The notes under the pieces are model-generated. The model was given only the letters and a program-made list of their open reading frames with translations, was not told where the DNA came from and made no database searches. From Neoaquamicrobium sediminum (GTDB lineage Bacteria; Pseudomonadota; Alphaproteobacteria; Rhizobiales; Rhizobiaceae): a DNA stretch of 64,000 nt. Made by a program: the position numbers and the translations under genes. The DNA is taken from NCBI RefSeq assembly GCF_013240295.1, contig NZ_JABETK010000001.1, positions 1,054,001 through 1,118,000 of the forward strand. The letters run 5' to 3'. Position 1 is the stretch's first letter; every line of letters begins with the position of its first letter. Positions 37,340-47,434 of this stretch are shown here, in pieces.

Positions 37340-38527
37340 ATGAACCTGCCTGTTGATCCGGCGGCGAACCTCGCCGCGCTCATCCGTTGTCCGTCCGTCA
37401 CGCCCGCCGAGGGCGGTGCGCTCTCGGCCCTGCAGGCGATGCTTGCGCCGATGGGTTTCGCCATCGACAGGCCGACCTTCTCCGAGGACGGCACACCGGA
37501 CGTCGAGAACCTCTACGGACGGCTTTCCGGCAACGGCCCGCATCTGATGTTCGCCGGCCATACCGATGTCGTGCCGGTGGGCGACGAGGCCGACTGGACG
37601 CACCCGCCCTTCGCGGCCGAGGTCGCCGATGGCTGGATGTTCGGGCGCGGCGCGGTCGACATGAAGGGCGGCATCGCCTGTTTCGTCGCGGCAGTCGCCC
37701 GTCATATCGAGGCGCGCGGCGCGCCGAAGGGCAGCGTATCCCTGCTGATCACCGGCGACGAGGAAGGCCCGTCCATCAACGGCACCGTCAAGCTGCTCGA
37801 CTGGGCGGCAAAGCGCGGCGAGAGCTGGGACGCGGCGATCGTCGGCGAGCCGACCAACCCGGAGGCGCTCGGCGACATGATCAAGATCGGCCGTCGCGGC
37901 TCCATCTCCGGCGACATCGTCGTTCACGGCCGGCAGGGCCACGCCGCCTATCCGCACCTTGCCGACAATCCGGTGCCGGGCATCGTCATGCTGGTCGATG
38001 CGCTCCTGTCGCCGGCCTTCGACGAAGGCACCGGCAATTTCCAGCCGACAAATCTGGAAGTGACCACAATCGATGTCGGCAATCCGGCCACCAACGTCAT
38101 CCCTGCCCGCGCGAAGGCGTCGTTCAACATCCGCTTCAACGACACCTGGACGGCGGAGACGCTGCAGGCGGAAATCCATAACCGGCTCGACCGCGCAGCC
38201 GCGCGCAGGAAGCTGCGGCCCGGCCGTGGGGAGAAGATCAATTTCGAGCTGATCTGGCGCGACCGGCCGAGCCCGGTCTTCCTTACCCGCGACGAGAAGC
38301 TGACGGCCGGCCTAAGCGCATCCGTCGAGGCGGTCACCGGCCGCAAGCCGGTGCTGTCGACATCCGGCGGCACGTCCGATGCCCGCTTCATCAAGGATCA
38401 TTGCCCGGTGGTCGAGTTCGGCCTTGTCGGGCAGACCATGCACATGGTCGACGAACGCGTGGCGCTCTCCGATCTGGAGACGCTGACGCGCATCTACCAG
38501 CGTTTCCTGGAAGACTGGTTCGCCTGA
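37340..38527 (+). CDS. dapE: Succinyl-diaminopimelate desuccinylase
   Basis: 395 residues, M20 zinc peptidase fold. It removes succinate from N-succinyl-LL-diaminopimelate, the step after the aminotransferase in the branch started by dapD. Visible metal-site motifs are [13 protein letters not shown] (first His and catalytic Asp), [15 protein letters not shown] (bridging Asp), [12 protein letters not shown] (catalytic Glu pair), [13 protein letters not shown], and the late [17 protein letters not shown] (final His). Dimerisation insert [16 protein letters not shown]. Full length, no anomalies. A conserved membrane-protein gene follows directly. Confidence 0.96.
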   Translation: MNLPVDPAANLAALIRCPSVTPAEGGALSALQAMLAPMGFAIDRPTFSEDGTPDVENLYGRLSGNGPHLMFAGHTDVVPVGDEADWTHPPFAAEVADGWMFGRGAVDMKGGIACFVAAVARHIEARGAPKGSVSLLITGDEEGPSINGTVKLLDWAAKRGESWDAAIVGEPTNPEALGDMIKIGRRGSISGDIVVHGRQGHAAYPHLADNPVPGIVMLVDALLSPAFDEGTGNFQPTNLEVTTIDVGNPATNVIPARAKASFNIRFNDTWTAETLQAEIHNRLDRAAARRKLRPGRGEKINFELIWRDRPSPVFLTRDEKLTAGLSASVEAVTGRKPVLSTSGGTSDARFIKDHCPVVEFGLVGQTMHMVDERVALSDLETLTRIYQRFLEDWFA

Positions 38528-38528
38528 T

Positions 38529-39131
38529 ATGCCACCCGCCGAGGACATCCAGAGACACCTCCTCGGCGCCTGGCGCATGATGACGGGCAAGCGCGACGCC
38601 GTGCGCATGCTGGACCTCTCCGTCGACGGCTTCTGGAACTCGTTCTTCGCAATCCTCATCGCGCTGCCGGTGCTGCTGGTCGGCTGGGTGCCGCTCGCCA
38701 ACGAACTGGCCGTACCAGAAGCCCGCTCCGTCGGCCGCGTGCTGCTGGTGCTGCGGCTTGCCGTCGTCGACATCGGTTCGTGGGTTCTGCCGATCGCGGC
38801 GCTCGCCGCAATCTCCGGCTATGTCGGTATCCGCGACCGCTTCGTCGCCTATGTCGTCGCCACCAACTGGGGCTCGGCGCTGTTTGCCTGGTTCATGCTG
38901 CCTGCCTCGCTGCTGCGGCTGGTCGCGCCGGGGCTCGGCGAGGCGGCGACCGCGCTGTCGCTCGGCATCTTCCTTGCCAGCATGGTGCTCTCGTGGCGCC
39001 TGACCGATGCGGCCATCGACAAGGGGCCGGGCGTCGCCACGGGCGTCTTCGCCGGCATGTTCATGGCGTCGGTCCTCACCCTGTTCGCGCTGCAGGACCT
39101 GCTGGGACTCAGCGCCCCGATGCCGAATTAG
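38529..39131 (+). CDS. Conserved membrane protein downstream of dapE, function unknown
   Basis: 200 residues with about five hydrophobic segments (starting near 38, 70, 95, 130 and 170) after a cytoplasmic N-terminus. It begins 1 base after the dapE stop, so it is certainly co-expressed. I do not recognise a named domain, although the N-terminal LLGAWRMMTGKRDAVRMLDLSVDGFWNSF suggests a family kept beside dapE in related genomes. It is probably an inner-membrane protein; no catalytic motif is visible. Confidence 0.75.
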   Translation: MPPAEDIQRHLLGAWRMMTGKRDAVRMLDLSVDGFWNSFFAILIALPVLLVGWVPLANELAVPEARSVGRVLLVLRLAVVDIGSWVLPIAALAAISGYVGIRDRFVAYVVATNWGSALFAWFMLPASLLRLVAPGLGEAATALSLGIFLASMVLSWRLTDAAIDKGPGVATGVFAGMFMASVLTLFALQDLLGLSAPMPN

Positions 39132-39189
39132 GGTATTCTGCGGCTGAGAAACGCAAGCTGGAGCAGCGGACCAGCAAAGAGCAAGGGAA

Positions 39190-39324
39190 CTCCCCCTCCA
39201 CCGCCTACGCCGGTTCCTCCCCCGCTTCGCAGGGGAGGAACCGGCGTCGCGGCCGTCTGCAACCTTGGATCCTCCTCCGTTTACGGGGAGGGGAACCATG
39301 CGCAGCATGGTGGAGGGGTATTTC
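39190..39324. repeat. Palindromic intergenic repeat after the dapE operon
   Basis: CTCCCCCTCCACCGCC...GGTTCCTCCCC at the left is matched in reverse by GGGGAGGGGAACCATGC...GGTGGAGGGG at the right, with a further internal palindrome CCGGTTCCTCCCC/GGGGAGGAACCGG around 39209-39245. It lies between convergent genes (membrane protein and MFS transporter) and resembles the other GC-rich repeats in this window. Confidence 0.7.
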
Positions 39325-39341
39325 TCAAAACCCGAAACGAC

Positions 39342-40513
39342 CTACCGCCGCGCGGCGAATGCCGCAGCGACAAGCATCAACGCAACGGCCAACATCGGCA
39401 GTACGGCGAAACCGAACATCGCGTGCACCTGGCCGAAGCCGATCGTGCCGACAAACAGCGCCAGATAGGTCATGCCGCTGTTGAGCCCCATGATCGCGCC
39501 GCGTCGCGAAGGGTCGAGCGCCGTCAGCCGCATGATCAGCACATTGAGCCCGAAATGGTTGATCAGCCCCCAGGCGAAGACCACCGCCAGCATCGCCACA
39601 TAGGAAACGCTCGCCACGGCCATGACGGCAAAGACGGCCGCAACGCCCACGAAGATCAGCGGCAGCAGCAGGCCCGGTCCCACCCTGTCGATGAGGCGGT
39701 CGAGCAGTGCGGCACCGCCGAAGCCGAGCCCGTAGCTGAGCGCGACGAGGCCGTTCGCACTCAGCGGCAGGCCCAGTTCCCCGTGCAGGTGGTCGCCGAT
39801 ATAGCCGTAAACGCCATAGAACGAGGTCATGAAGGCCGCACATGCCGCCAGCAACGGTGCCACGCCGCGCACGCGCAGCGCCGCGAAGGGCGATTGCGAC
39901 ACGCTTGCGCCGGCCGTGGCCGTCCCAGCCGCAGAGCCTGAAACGGTCAACGCCGCGGCAAAGGCGGTGGCTGCCACCACCGCATAGACCAGACGCCAGC
40001 CTGCAAGGTCGGCCAGCACCGCCGAAAGCGAGACGCCGGCGACCATGCTGAGCGTCCAGCCGGTGAGAACGACACCGATGGTCTGGCTCTCGCGTCCAAC
40101 GGGCGCAACCTCCGCTGCCAGCGTATAGATTGCCGGCAGCGCGACACCTGCGGCGATGCCGACGACGAACTGCGCGGCGACGAGTACCGCAAGCGCCGGC
40201 GCCAGCGCGCTGCCGCCGAGTCCTGCGCCAAGCAGCAGCAATGCCGCCAGCAGCATGCGCCGCGCACCGTGGCGGTCGATGAGCCGGCCGAGAAAAACCG
40301 CGCTCGCCGCCGTGCCGAGGCCGAAGGCGGCTGAAGCCGTCATCACCGCCGGAACGCTGGTTCCCAGTGCGCGGGCGACCTCGGGCGCGATCGGGCCGAG
40401 TGCCAGCGAGTTCGAGCCGATCACGCCGATGCAAGCGGTCAGCACGAAGGCGAATGGGGGATCGGCATCCTTGCGGGGGCGGCCGCGATATCCTGTTGAT
40501 CGATGTTCGTCAT
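39342..40513 (-). CDS. MFS transporter (CynX/arabinose-efflux-like), probable frameshift near the N-terminus
   Basis: About 390 residues with twelve hydrophobic segments. The first-loop motif GRLIDRHGARRMLLAA (MFS motif A) and its second-half echo LLDRLIDRVGPGLLLPL are clear. As written the frame opens only at a GTG at 40445, inside the first membrane helix. An ATG at 40513 (MTNIDQQDIAAAP) would join to RKDADPPFAFVLTACIG if one G were added to the run at 40475-40479. It is divergent from an Lrp-family regulator across about 48 bases, so it is probably an amino-acid or drug exporter controlled by that regulator. Confidence 0.8.
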
Positions 40514-40561
40514 TCCTTCATGATTGCAGAATGATGTTCGGCATCAAGATGGAAATGCGAT

Positions 40562-41125
40562 ATGAACGAAAATACAGATGGTATTCGGCGTAAACGCGCC
40601 AGCAGCCGCGCCCTCGACGATATGGACCGAAAGCTGTTAGGCGTTCTGGCCGAAGATGCGACCATCAGCTACGCGGATCTGGGGGAGCGCGTCGGTCTTT
40701 CGCCACCCGCCGCGCACGAGCGGGTGAAGCGCCTGCGCCGCTCTGGCGCGATCCGCAAGGTCGCCGCGCTGATCGATCCCGAGGCGAGCGGCAAGCCGAT
40801 GCTTGCCTTCGTGCATGTCGACACCACCGGCTGGGGCAAGACGCCTGTGCTGCTCGCAATCGAGGAGCACCCCGAGGTGGAGGAGATCCACTCGGTTGCC
40901 GGCGACACCTGCATGCTGCTCAAGGTACGCACGGAAAGCACGCATGCGCTCGAAGGCCTGCTTGCGCGCCTCTACGACACGCCCGGCGTCAAGGCGACCC
41001 GCAGCTATGTGGTGCTGTCCACCTATCTGGAACGTCCGGTGCAGCCCGGCGTCACCGCCGAATGGCCGGCTCTGGTGAAGAACGCGCAGGCCGGTGTCGC
41101 TGCGTTCAATAATCGACCCGGGTGA
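40562..41125 (+). CDS. Lrp/AsnC-family transcriptional regulator
   Basis: 187 residues. The N-terminal helix-turn-helix (about 18-75) contains [25 protein letters not shown]. The C-terminal RAM/Lrp ligand domain (about 82-165) has [23 protein letters not shown], the usual beta-alpha-beta sensor. These proteins respond to amino acids and often control a divergent exporter, here the MFS gene. The short intergenic region (about 48 bases) must contain both promoters and the operator. Its 3' end overlaps the convergent truA stop by 20 bases. Confidence 0.9.
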   Translation: MNENTDGIRRKRASSRALDDMDRKLLGVLAEDATISYADLGERVGLSPPAAHERVKRLRRSGAIRKVAALIDPEASGKPMLAFVHVDTTGWGKTPVLLAIEEHPEVEEIHSVAGDTCMLLKVRTESTHALEGLLARLYDTPGVKATRSYVVLSTYLERPVQPGVTAEWPALVKNAQAGVAAFNNRPG

Positions 41126-41849
41126 GATAGAGCCCGTCGGGCGGCGCGACCTGCCCGCAGCGGGCGCGGTCGGCGGCCGTCAGTGCCGCCTCGAGGTCGT
41201 CCGCACTCCAGCCGCCCTCGCCCACCTTCTTCAGCGAGCCGACCATCGAGCGCACCTGATTGTGCAGGAACGAGCGCGCCGACGCCCGAACCTCGATCAG
41301 ATCGCCGTCGCGTGACACGTCGAGCCGGTCGAGCGTCTTGACCGGGCTTGCCGACTGGCATTGCACGGAGCGGAAGGTGGTGAAGTCGTGCTTGCCCAGA
41401 AGCCGTTGCGCGGCCGTGTGCATTGCGTCCGCGTCCAGCAAGCGCGGCACGTGCCAGACATTGCCGCGCATCAGCGCGGCCGGCGCGCGCCGGTTGAGGA
41501 TGACGTAGAGGTAGTGCCGGGCGGTCGCCGAAAACCGCGCATCGAAATCGTCCGCCACGCGCGCCGCCGCCAGCACCGCGACGGCCTCGCCCGCCATCGT
41601 CAGATGGGCGTTGAGCGCGCCCTGCACCTTGTCGGCGTCCCATTCCCTGTCGAGATCGACATGGACCACCTGCCCCGTCGCATGCACCCCGGCATCGGTG
41701 CGCCCAGCGCCGCGGATCGTCACGGTCTCGCCCGAGAAGCCGAGGATGGCCTTCTCGATCGCCTCCTGAACCGTGGCAAGGTCGGCCTGCCGCTGCCAGC
41801 CGGCATAGGCCCGTCCGTCATATTCGATGTCGAGCCGGTAGCGCGGCAC
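41106..41849 (-). CDS. truA: tRNA pseudouridine(38-40) synthase
   Basis: 247 residues. It isomerises uridine to pseudouridine at positions 38-40 of the tRNA anticodon arm. The catalytic aspartate lies in [32 protein letters not shown] near the start and [13 protein letters not shown] near the end are canonical. GTG at 41849 is taken as start because [12 protein letters not shown] is the normal N-terminus; longer versions run into the upstream GNAT gene. It ends a tightly packed def-fmt-GNAT-truA unit. Confidence 0.95.
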   Translation of the reverse strand: MPRYRLDIEYDGRAYAGWQRQADLATVQEAIEKAILGFSGETVTIRGAGRTDAGVHATGQVVHVDLDREWDADKVQGALNAHLTMAGEAVAVLAAARVADDFDARFSATARHYLYVILNRRAPAALMRGNVWHVPRLLDADAMHTAAQRLLGKHDFTTFRSVQCQSASPVKTLDRLDVSRDGDLIEVRASARSFLHNQVRSMVGSLKKVGEGGWSADDLEAALTAADRARCGQVAPPDGLYLTRVDY

Positions 41850-41851
41850 CG

Positions 41852-42352
41852 TCAGAGCTCCTGGAACGCCGGCGCGTAGACCAGCCTGCCGCTGGCCGGC
41901 GCCTCGCCCCACGAAATCGCCTGCAGCGCCTCGCCCTGATAGTCGCTCTCGAAGCCTGCGGCGCTCTCGTGCGCGTAGCCGAAGCGGCCGTAATAGGCGG
42001 GGTCGCCCAGCACGACGCTCAGCGTCTCGCCTGCGGCGCGCAGGCGACGGTGCGCCTCTTCCACAAGCGCCACGCCGATGCCTTGTCCCTGCGCGGCGGG
42101 CGAAACCGCCAGCGGCGCGAGCGCGACCGCGGCGAAGCTGCGGTTGCGTGTCTCCACCATCAGCCGCGAGAACAGCACATGGCCGACAAGTTCGCCGTCC
42201 CGTTCCGCGACCAGTTCGAGCACATCGTCGCTGGCGCCGACCAGCAATTCGACCAGCCGCGCTTCGCCATCCTGCCCGAAGGCCGCTTCCTCGATCGCGC
42301 GGATCGCATCGCGGTCCTGCTCGGTCGCCTCACGGATGGTAATGCCGTTCAT
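41852..42352 (-). CDS. GNAT-family N-acetyltransferase
   Basis: 166 residues. The acetyl-CoA site is clear in [27 protein letters not shown] (Q-G-x-G-I-G). [33 protein letters not shown] follows, a pattern of YhbS-like GNAT proteins. It probably acetylates a small molecule or protein amine; the target is unknown. It overlaps fmt by 4 bases and stops 2 bases before the truA start codon, so it is inserted seamlessly in a translation-related operon. Confidence 0.88.
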   Translation of the reverse strand: MNGITIREATEQDRDAIRAIEEAAFGQDGEARLVELLVGASDDVLELVAERDGELVGHVLFSRLMVETRNRSFAAVALAPLAVSPAAQGQGIGVALVEEAHRRLRAAGETLSVVLGDPAYYGRFGYAHESAAGFESDYQGEALQAISWGEAPASGRLVYAPAFQEL

Positions 42353-43284
42353 GACAGCTCGTCTCCCTCGCCGATCTTGGCGCCGCGCAGGAACTCGCCC
42401 GCCGCCATCGGCTTTCCGCCTGCCCGCTGCAGCCCCGTTAGCCGTACCGCGCCCGTGCCGCAGGCTACGGTCAGCCGATCGTCGAGGATGCGCCCGGCAG
42501 GCCCCTCGCCCTCGGCCATCGTCGAGCGCAGCAGCTTCACGCGTTCCGTCTTGCCCCCGGCCGTCATCTCGCACCATGCGCCGGGAAACGGCGAAAACCC
42601 GCGGATATGATTGTGCACTTCCGCCGCCCCGCGCGACCAGTCGATGCGCGCCTCCTCCTTCGCGATCTTCTTCGCGTAGGTCGCGCCTTCTTCAGGCTGC
42701 GGTTTCAGCGACAGCGATCCGGCTTCAAGTGCCGCCAGCGCCCGCACCATCAGTGCGGCACCCGTTGCCATCAGCGCGTCGTGCAGTTCGCCAGCGGTCA
42801 TGTTGGGGCCGATCGGCACCCGTTCCGTCAAGGCGACAGGGCCTGTATCGAGCCCCTCGTCCATCTTCATGACCATCATGCCGGTCTCGGTGTCACCGGC
42901 CATGATCGCGCGCTGGATGGGCGCCGCACCCCGCCAGCGCGGCAGCAGCGACGCATGGCCGTTAAACGCGCCCAGACGGGTGCCGTCGAGGATCGGCTTC
43001 GGCAGCAGCAACCCGTAGGCGACCACGACGGCGACGTCGGCTTCCAAATCGCGGAACGCCTTTTGCTCGTCCTCGCCCTTCAGCGACTTGGGCGTGCGCA
43101 CCTCGACGCCCAGCTCCTCGGCAAGCAGATGCACCGGTGACTTTGTCAGTTCCAGTCCGCGCCGGCCCGCAGGGCGCGGCGGCTGGCTATAGACGGCGAG
43201 GATCTCGTGCCCGGCCTCGGCGATCGCGCGCAGCGTCGCGGCCGAAAACTCGGGCGTTCCCATGAAGATGACGCGTAGGGACAT
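42349..43284 (-). CDS. fmt: Methionyl-tRNA formyltransferase
   Basis: 311 residues. It formylates initiator Met-tRNA with 10-formyl-tetrahydrofolate. The N-terminal catalytic domain has [14 protein letters not shown], then [21 protein letters not shown] carrying the catalytic Asn-x-His, and [12 protein letters not shown] with the catalytic Asp. The C-terminal tRNA-binding domain follows from about 205 ([23 protein letters not shown]). Start 43284 (MSLRVIFMG). It follows def after 29 bases, the standard def-fmt pairing in bacteria. Confidence 0.95.
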   Translation of the reverse strand: MSLRVIFMGTPEFSAATLRAIAEAGHEILAVYSQPPRPAGRRGLELTKSPVHLLAEELGVEVRTPKSLKGEDEQKAFRDLEADVAVVVAYGLLLPKPILDGTRLGAFNGHASLLPRWRGAAPIQRAIMAGDTETGMMVMKMDEGLDTGPVALTERVPIGPNMTAGELHDALMATGAALMVRALAALEAGSLSLKPQPEEGATYAKKIAKEEARIDWSRGAAEVHNHIRGFSPFPGAWCEMTAGGKTERVKLLRSTMAEGEGPAGRILDDRLTVACGTGAVRLTGLQRAGGKPMAAGEFLRGAKIGEGDELS

Positions 43285-43313
43285 GGTGCGGCCTCCGGCT
43301 CGCCGGCGCGGGG

Positions 43314-43841
43314 CTAGCCGGCCATCCGGCTGAGGGGTTTGTCGCGCGCCAGCTTCTTGAACCTGCGCACCACCATGTCGCGCTTGAGCTTGGAGATGTG
43401 ATCGATGAACAGCACGCCGTTCAGATGGTCGATCTCGTGCTGCAGGCACGTCGCCATCAGGCCATCGGCCTCGATGACCTGTTCCTTGCCGTCGCGGTCG
43501 AGATATTTCACCGTCACCGTGTCCGGCCGCTCGACCTCGGCATAATAGTCCGGGATCGACAGGCACCCTTCCTCATAGACAGAAACGCCGTCGCCGCTGG
43601 CGACGATTTCCGGGTTGATGAAGACATGCGGCGCCTTCGGCTCGTCCTCCTTGGCGAGGTCGATCACCAGCATACGGCGCGGTTCGCCGATCTGGATCGC
43701 CGCCAGCCCGATGCCGGGCGCGTCGTACATCGTCTCGAGCATGTCGTCGGCAAAGCGCCGCAGCGCGTCGTCGACCCGCTCCACCGGCTCGGAAACCTGG
43801 CGCAGGACGGGATCGGGAAGGATGACAAGAGGTCTGATCAT
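43314..43841 (-). CDS. def: Peptide deformylase
   Basis: 175 residues. Removes the N-formyl group from nascent proteins, undoing what Fmt adds. All three metal-site motifs are intact: [10 protein letters not shown] (motif 1), EGCLSIP with the cysteine ligand (motif 2), and HEIDHLNG with both histidines and the catalytic Glu (motif 3). Start 43841 ([14 protein letters not shown]) is the usual N-terminus; the frame extends 19 residues further without support. It is divergent from rmuC. Confidence 0.96.
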   Translation of the reverse strand: MIRPLVILPDPVLRQVSEPVERVDDALRRFADDMLETMYDAPGIGLAAIQIGEPRRMLVIDLAKEDEPKAPHVFINPEIVASGDGVSVYEEGCLSIPDYYAEVERPDTVTVKYLDRDGKEQVIEADGLMATCLQHEIDHLNGVLFIDHISKLKRDMVVRRFKKLARDKPLSRMAG

Positions 43842-43942
43842 GCCCGTCAGGTAATCGGTAACCCCAGAGGCGTCAACGGCTTTGGCGATAATGTTCACGT
43901 TTTGGTCTTATGCCGGCCAGCCGAATCGTCTATCCTGGAGGG

Positions 43943-45190
43943 ATGAATGATCCGGCCGCACTGCTTTCGCTCCCAGTCGCCCACCTCGGCGCGACCACGA
44001 TCACGCTGGGCCAGGCCCTTGCGGGCTCGGTGGCGCTGGCGCTGCTGCTGGTCCTTTTCCTCACGCTCGCCCTGCTGCGCTCCGCTCGCTCCCGCACAGA
44101 GGCGGCAGCCGAAGCGACGCAGCGCGCCCGCGAGGCGGAAGCGCGCATGGCCGAGATCGCCCGCGCACAGGCCGAGATGCAGGGCCGCATGGGCACCATC
44201 GCAGAGGTCTTCGGCAGCCGGCAGGCGGAACTGACGAAATCGATCGGCGAACGGCTCGACGGGATGAGCGCGCGGCTCGGCCATTCCATTACCGAGCAGA
44301 CGAAGTCGACGCATGAAAACCTGGCGAAGCTGCAGGAGCGGCTGGCCGTGATCGACACGGCGCAGTCCAACATCCAGTCGCTGGCCGGCCAGGTCGTGCA
44401 GCTCCAGCAGATCCTGTCCAACAAGCAGACGCGCGGCGCGTTCGGCCAGAGCCGCATGGAGGCGATCGTCGCCGATGGCCTGCCGCACGGCGCCTACGAG
44501 TTCCAGGCGACGCTGTCGAACAACAACCGCCCCGATTGCCTCGTGCGCATGCCCAACGGCGCGCCCGACCTCGTCATCGACGCAAAGTTCCCGCTGGAAT
44601 CGTGGAACGCGATCCGGGCGGCGGCCGAGAGCGAGGGAGCGGATGCGCAGAAGGTCGCCTCGCAGGCCTTTCGCCGCGACGTGGAGGTGCACATCCGCGC
44701 CATCGCGGACAAATACCTGATCCCCGGCGAGACGCAGGATACGGCGTTCATGTTCGTGCCGTCCGAATCGATCTTCGCCGAGATTCACGAGAACTTCGAG
44801 GCGGTCGTGCAGAAGGCGCATCGGGCCCGCGTGGTCATCGTCTCGCCGTCGCTGCTGATGCTGTCGATCCAGGTGATCCAGGCCGTGCTCAAGGATGCGC
44901 GCATGCGCGAGCAGGCACACCTTATCCAGCACGAGGTGGTGCGGCTGATGGAAGATGTCGGCCGCCTCGACGATCGTGTGCGCAAGCTGCAGACGCATTT
45001 CTCGCAGGCGAGCCGCGACGTCGAGACGATCCTGACCTCGGTCGACAAGGTCACGCGGCGCGGTGCCAAGATCGAGGCGCTGGAGTTCGGCATCGAGGGC
45101 GGCGCGCCGGAGGCGGACGAGCCCGCGCCGCGCACGGCCTCGTCACGCACCGGGCAGTTGCGCCTGCATGTGGTCGAAGACGGCGAATGA
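43943..45190 (+). CDS. rmuC: DNA recombination protein RmuC
   Basis: 415 residues from the ATG at 43943 (MNDPAALLSL); 426 if 43910 is used. GGAGGG abuts the 43943 ATG, so the exact start is uncertain. An N-terminal membrane segment (about 25-45) is followed by a long coiled coil (about 50-140). The RmuC nuclease-like domain (about 150-380) contains PDLVIDAKFPLESW and SQAFRRDVEVHIRAIADKYL. RmuC limits inversion-type rearrangements at short inverted repeats, of interest next to this genome's many palindromic repeats. Adjacent to def as in other rhizobia. Confidence 0.92.
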   Translation: MNDPAALLSLPVAHLGATTITLGQALAGSVALALLLVLFLTLALLRSARSRTEAAAEATQRAREAEARMAEIARAQAEMQGRMGTIAEVFGSRQAELTKSIGERLDGMSARLGHSITEQTKSTHENLAKLQERLAVIDTAQSNIQSLAGQVVQLQQILSNKQTRGAFGQSRMEAIVADGLPHGAYEFQATLSNNNRPDCLVRMPNGAPDLVIDAKFPLESWNAIRAAAESEGADAQKVASQAFRRDVEVHIRAIADKYLIPGETQDTAFMFVPSESIFAEIHENFEAVVQKAHRARVVIVSPSLLMLSIQVIQAVLKDARMREQAHLIQHEVVRLMEDVGRLDDRVRKLQTHFSQASRDVETILTSVDKVTRRGAKIEALEFGIEGGAPEADEPAPRTASSRTGQLRLHVVEDGE

Positions 45191-45252
45191 TGCCCGCATC
45201 CTGCCACGATCCTGTTTGAAGAAGCCCACCGTCGCAAATTCGAAGGGCATCC

Positions 45253-45735
45253 ATGAACCGCATCGCAAGAGCAGTCAGCGCCACCGGCGCTGCCGTCATG
45301 CTGGCAGGCGCGCTACTGGTCGCCGGCTGCCGGACGGGAACCACGCCCGGCGCTTCGGCCGGGGCGTCACGCTCCGGGCAGGCCTATCTGGCCGAGATTC
45401 GCACCTCCGCCGGCCTGCCGGCGCTGAGACCCGATCCGACACTGGAGAAAGCGGCATTGCGCCAGTCCGGCTACATGGCGCAATCGGGCCGCATGGCGCA
45501 CGACACCGGCTGGCGGCGCGATTTCGCCACCCGGATGAAGGCGGACGGCGTCGCCGCGCCGGCAGCCGAAAACCTCGCGCACGGACGCATGGAGATGGAG
45601 CGGCTGTTCCAGATGTGGATGGCCTCCTCCGGCCACCGCCGCAACATGCTCGACGAGCGCTTCACCCGCTTCGGCCTCGCCTATGCGGGCACCGATGACG
45701 ACCGGCGCTACTGGACGCTTGTGCTCGGCAAATAG
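45253..45735 (+). CDS. CAP-domain (SCP/PR-1-like) lipoprotein
   Basis: 160 residues. The lipoprotein signal has a lipobox LLVAGC (C26). The CAP domain runs from about 45 to 158: YLAEIRTSAGLPALRPDPTLEKAALRQSGYMAQSGRMAH, AAENLAHG and MASSGHRRNMLDERFTRFGLAYA carry the histidine and glutamate positions of the family cavity. Bacterial CAP proteins are secreted or surface proteins of uncertain activity. It lies 62 bases after rmuC and may be co-transcribed. Confidence 0.85.
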   Translation: MNRIARAVSATGAAVMLAGALLVAGCRTGTTPGASAGASRSGQAYLAEIRTSAGLPALRPDPTLEKAALRQSGYMAQSGRMAHDTGWRRDFATRMKADGVAAPAAENLAHGRMEMERLFQMWMASSGHRRNMLDERFTRFGLAYAGTDDDRRYWTLVLGK

Positions 45736-45743
45736 CAGCGGCG

Positions 45744-46616
45744 TCAGTTCAGCCGCGCGCGGGCGAAGCCGGCGAGTTCGTCTGTAAACGTCGACAGGTC
45801 GTCCTTGAGGCCGGCGAAACCGCCGGTGCGGTCCAGCGTGCCGTGGTCCATGTAGAGGGCGCGGTTGATCTCGATCTGCAGCGTGTGCCGCCCCTCCTCC
45901 GGCTTCCCGTAGCGCTCCACGATCAGCGCGCCCTTGTACGGATCGTTGAGCCCGACACTGTAGCCGAGCTCCGACAGGTGGTCCGCGACGAAGCGCGTGA
46001 GCGCCGGATCGCATGACGTGCCGTCGAGATCGCCCAGCACGAAGTCCAGACGCGTTCGGCCCGGGTCGGGCGCCAGCGCATTGCCGACCGGCTGCATCGA
46101 ATGCCAGTTGATGTGCAGCACTTCGCCGAATCGTTCCGTCAGCCGCGCCATCTCGTCTTCCAGCGCCGCGTGATAGGGCCGCCAGTAGGCATCGATGCGC
46201 CGCCGTATCTCGTCCGCGCTCAGAAGCCGGTCGTAGATCGGCACCGCGTCGCCGATCAGCCGGAAGATCAGGCCAACGCCGCGCTCCGAATTGACTGAAG
46301 GCGCAGTCTCCTCCGCCCAGTCCTCCGGCAGAAGATGCGGATCGAGATCGTCCGGGGTGCGGTTGGGATCGATATAGGTTCTGGCAAACAGCGCCTTGAT
46401 GAGCGTCGCGCCATGGCTCGGCGCGTCGATGACGAGGTCGTCGACGAACCGGTCCTCGCCGCCCAGCAGCAGCCGCATCTCGGCCGCCGGCAGGAAATCC
46501 TCGGGATAGACCCGGCCGCTATGCGGCGAATCGTAGAGTAGCGGTAGTTCCTCGCCGTCCGGCCGCCGCACCGATACCGCCTGCGGCAGGTCTTCGGGTT
46601 CGCCCTGCCTAGACAT
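45744..46616 (-). CDS. N-formylglutamate amidohydrolase (HutG-like)
   Basis: 290 residues. Family landmarks are LYDSPHSGRVYPEDFLP near the start, DAPSHGATLIKALFARTYIDPNR, VLHINWHSMQPVG, DLDGTSCDP and HTLQIEINRALYMD. These zinc enzymes hydrolyse N-formyl-glutamate or similar N-acyl amino acids to the free amino acid and formate. No other histidine-utilisation genes are nearby, so its substrate may differ from that of a true HutG. It overlaps the upstream DUF1028 gene by 8 bases, so the two are coupled. Confidence 0.87.
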   Translation of the reverse strand: MSRQGEPEDLPQAVSVRRPDGEELPLLYDSPHSGRVYPEDFLPAAEMRLLLGGEDRFVDDLVIDAPSHGATLIKALFARTYIDPNRTPDDLDPHLLPEDWAEETAPSVNSERGVGLIFRLIGDAVPIYDRLLSADEIRRRIDAYWRPYHAALEDEMARLTERFGEVLHINWHSMQPVGNALAPDPGRTRLDFVLGDLDGTSCDPALTRFVADHLSELGYSVGLNDPYKGALIVERYGKPEEGRHTLQIEINRALYMDHGTLDRTGGFAGLKDDLSTFTDELAGFARARLN

Positions 46617-47283
46617 CGCCGTCCTCGAAGATGCCGGCAGGGTTGGCGCGTGTCGCCATGCGCCGGATATGCGGCAGCAGCTTCTCGGCGAAGACCGAAT
46701 GCAGCCGCATCAGCTCGCCCACCGGATCGTCGTGGTCGTCCACGCGAATGTCCCAAAGCGGATATTCCTCGCTGGCCACCACATAGACTGTCGAGGAGCG
46801 CTCTTCCTTTCGGTCTCCGCCTTCGGCCATGCCCGCAGCAAGCGCATGGATCAGCCGTTCCACGAGCGGCGCGTTCGGCTTCTCGCCGAAGGCCTGCACT
46901 GCGTGCTCGATCACCCGCGGCCCTTCGAGCCGGTTGCCCTGCACGCAGAAATCGCGATGCGCCTGCCCGCCGGCCCAAGGCTTGCAGCCCTCGCCGGTCC
47001 AAATCGCGGCGCGGCCGTCGCGGTCGATTACGCCGAGCTGCCGCCGATCCATCCGCGGGTCATGCTGGCGCAACGCCTCGATCACCTCATCGGCCCACAT
47101 GCCGCTCTGCAGCAGCCTTATGCCGTCGATGCCGAGATACGGATTGAGCCGTGCCTGTGTGGCGATCGCGCCTGCGCCGGGCGCGGCGTGCGTCAGAAGC
47201 TTGCCGACGGCCGGAAGCGCGGTGATGGCGGCAATGCCGAACTCGCCCGTTCGCGGGCAGCGGGCGACGATGGAAAAGGTCAT
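46609..47283 (-). CDS. DUF1028 family protein (Ntn-hydrolase-like)
   Basis: 224 residues starting [27 protein letters not shown], the hallmark N-terminus of DUF1028. The family has an Ntn-like fold, but no activity is generally agreed. Internal landmarks are [36 protein letters not shown] and [17 protein letters not shown]. It lies upstream of, and overlaps by 8 bases, the N-formylglutamate amidohydrolase gene, which suggests that both act on the same amide-containing metabolite. Start at 47283; the 8 residues before it are not family-like. Confidence 0.85.
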   Translation of the reverse strand: MTFSIVARCPRTGEFGIAAITALPAVGKLLTHAAPGAGAIATQARLNPYLGIDGIRLLQSGMWADEVIEALRQHDPRMDRRQLGVIDRDGRAAIWTGEGCKPWAGGQAHRDFCVQGNRLEGPRVIEHAVQAFGEKPNAPLVERLIHALAAGMAEGGDRKEERSSTVYVVASEEYPLWDIRVDDHDDPVGELMRLHSVFAEKLLPHIRRMATRANPAGIFEDGDV

Positions 47284-47434
47284 GAAGCGCCTCTGGCTGG
47301 AAACCACGTCAGGGGAACGACGGGCGGCGTCCCCGGTTCCCGCGTCGCGCGTCGGAGGATGGACTGTTCACAGCAAACCGCTTTGCGCGCGATGGATCGG
47401 CAGCCTATCTGTCGGAGACAATTCGGGAGACTTC

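Noticed and set aside
46829..47434. A 200-residue upstream extension of the first LLM oxidoreductase
   Set aside because: It overlaps the DUF1028 gene antisense, has no family-like residues, and a good ribosome-binding site precedes 47435.
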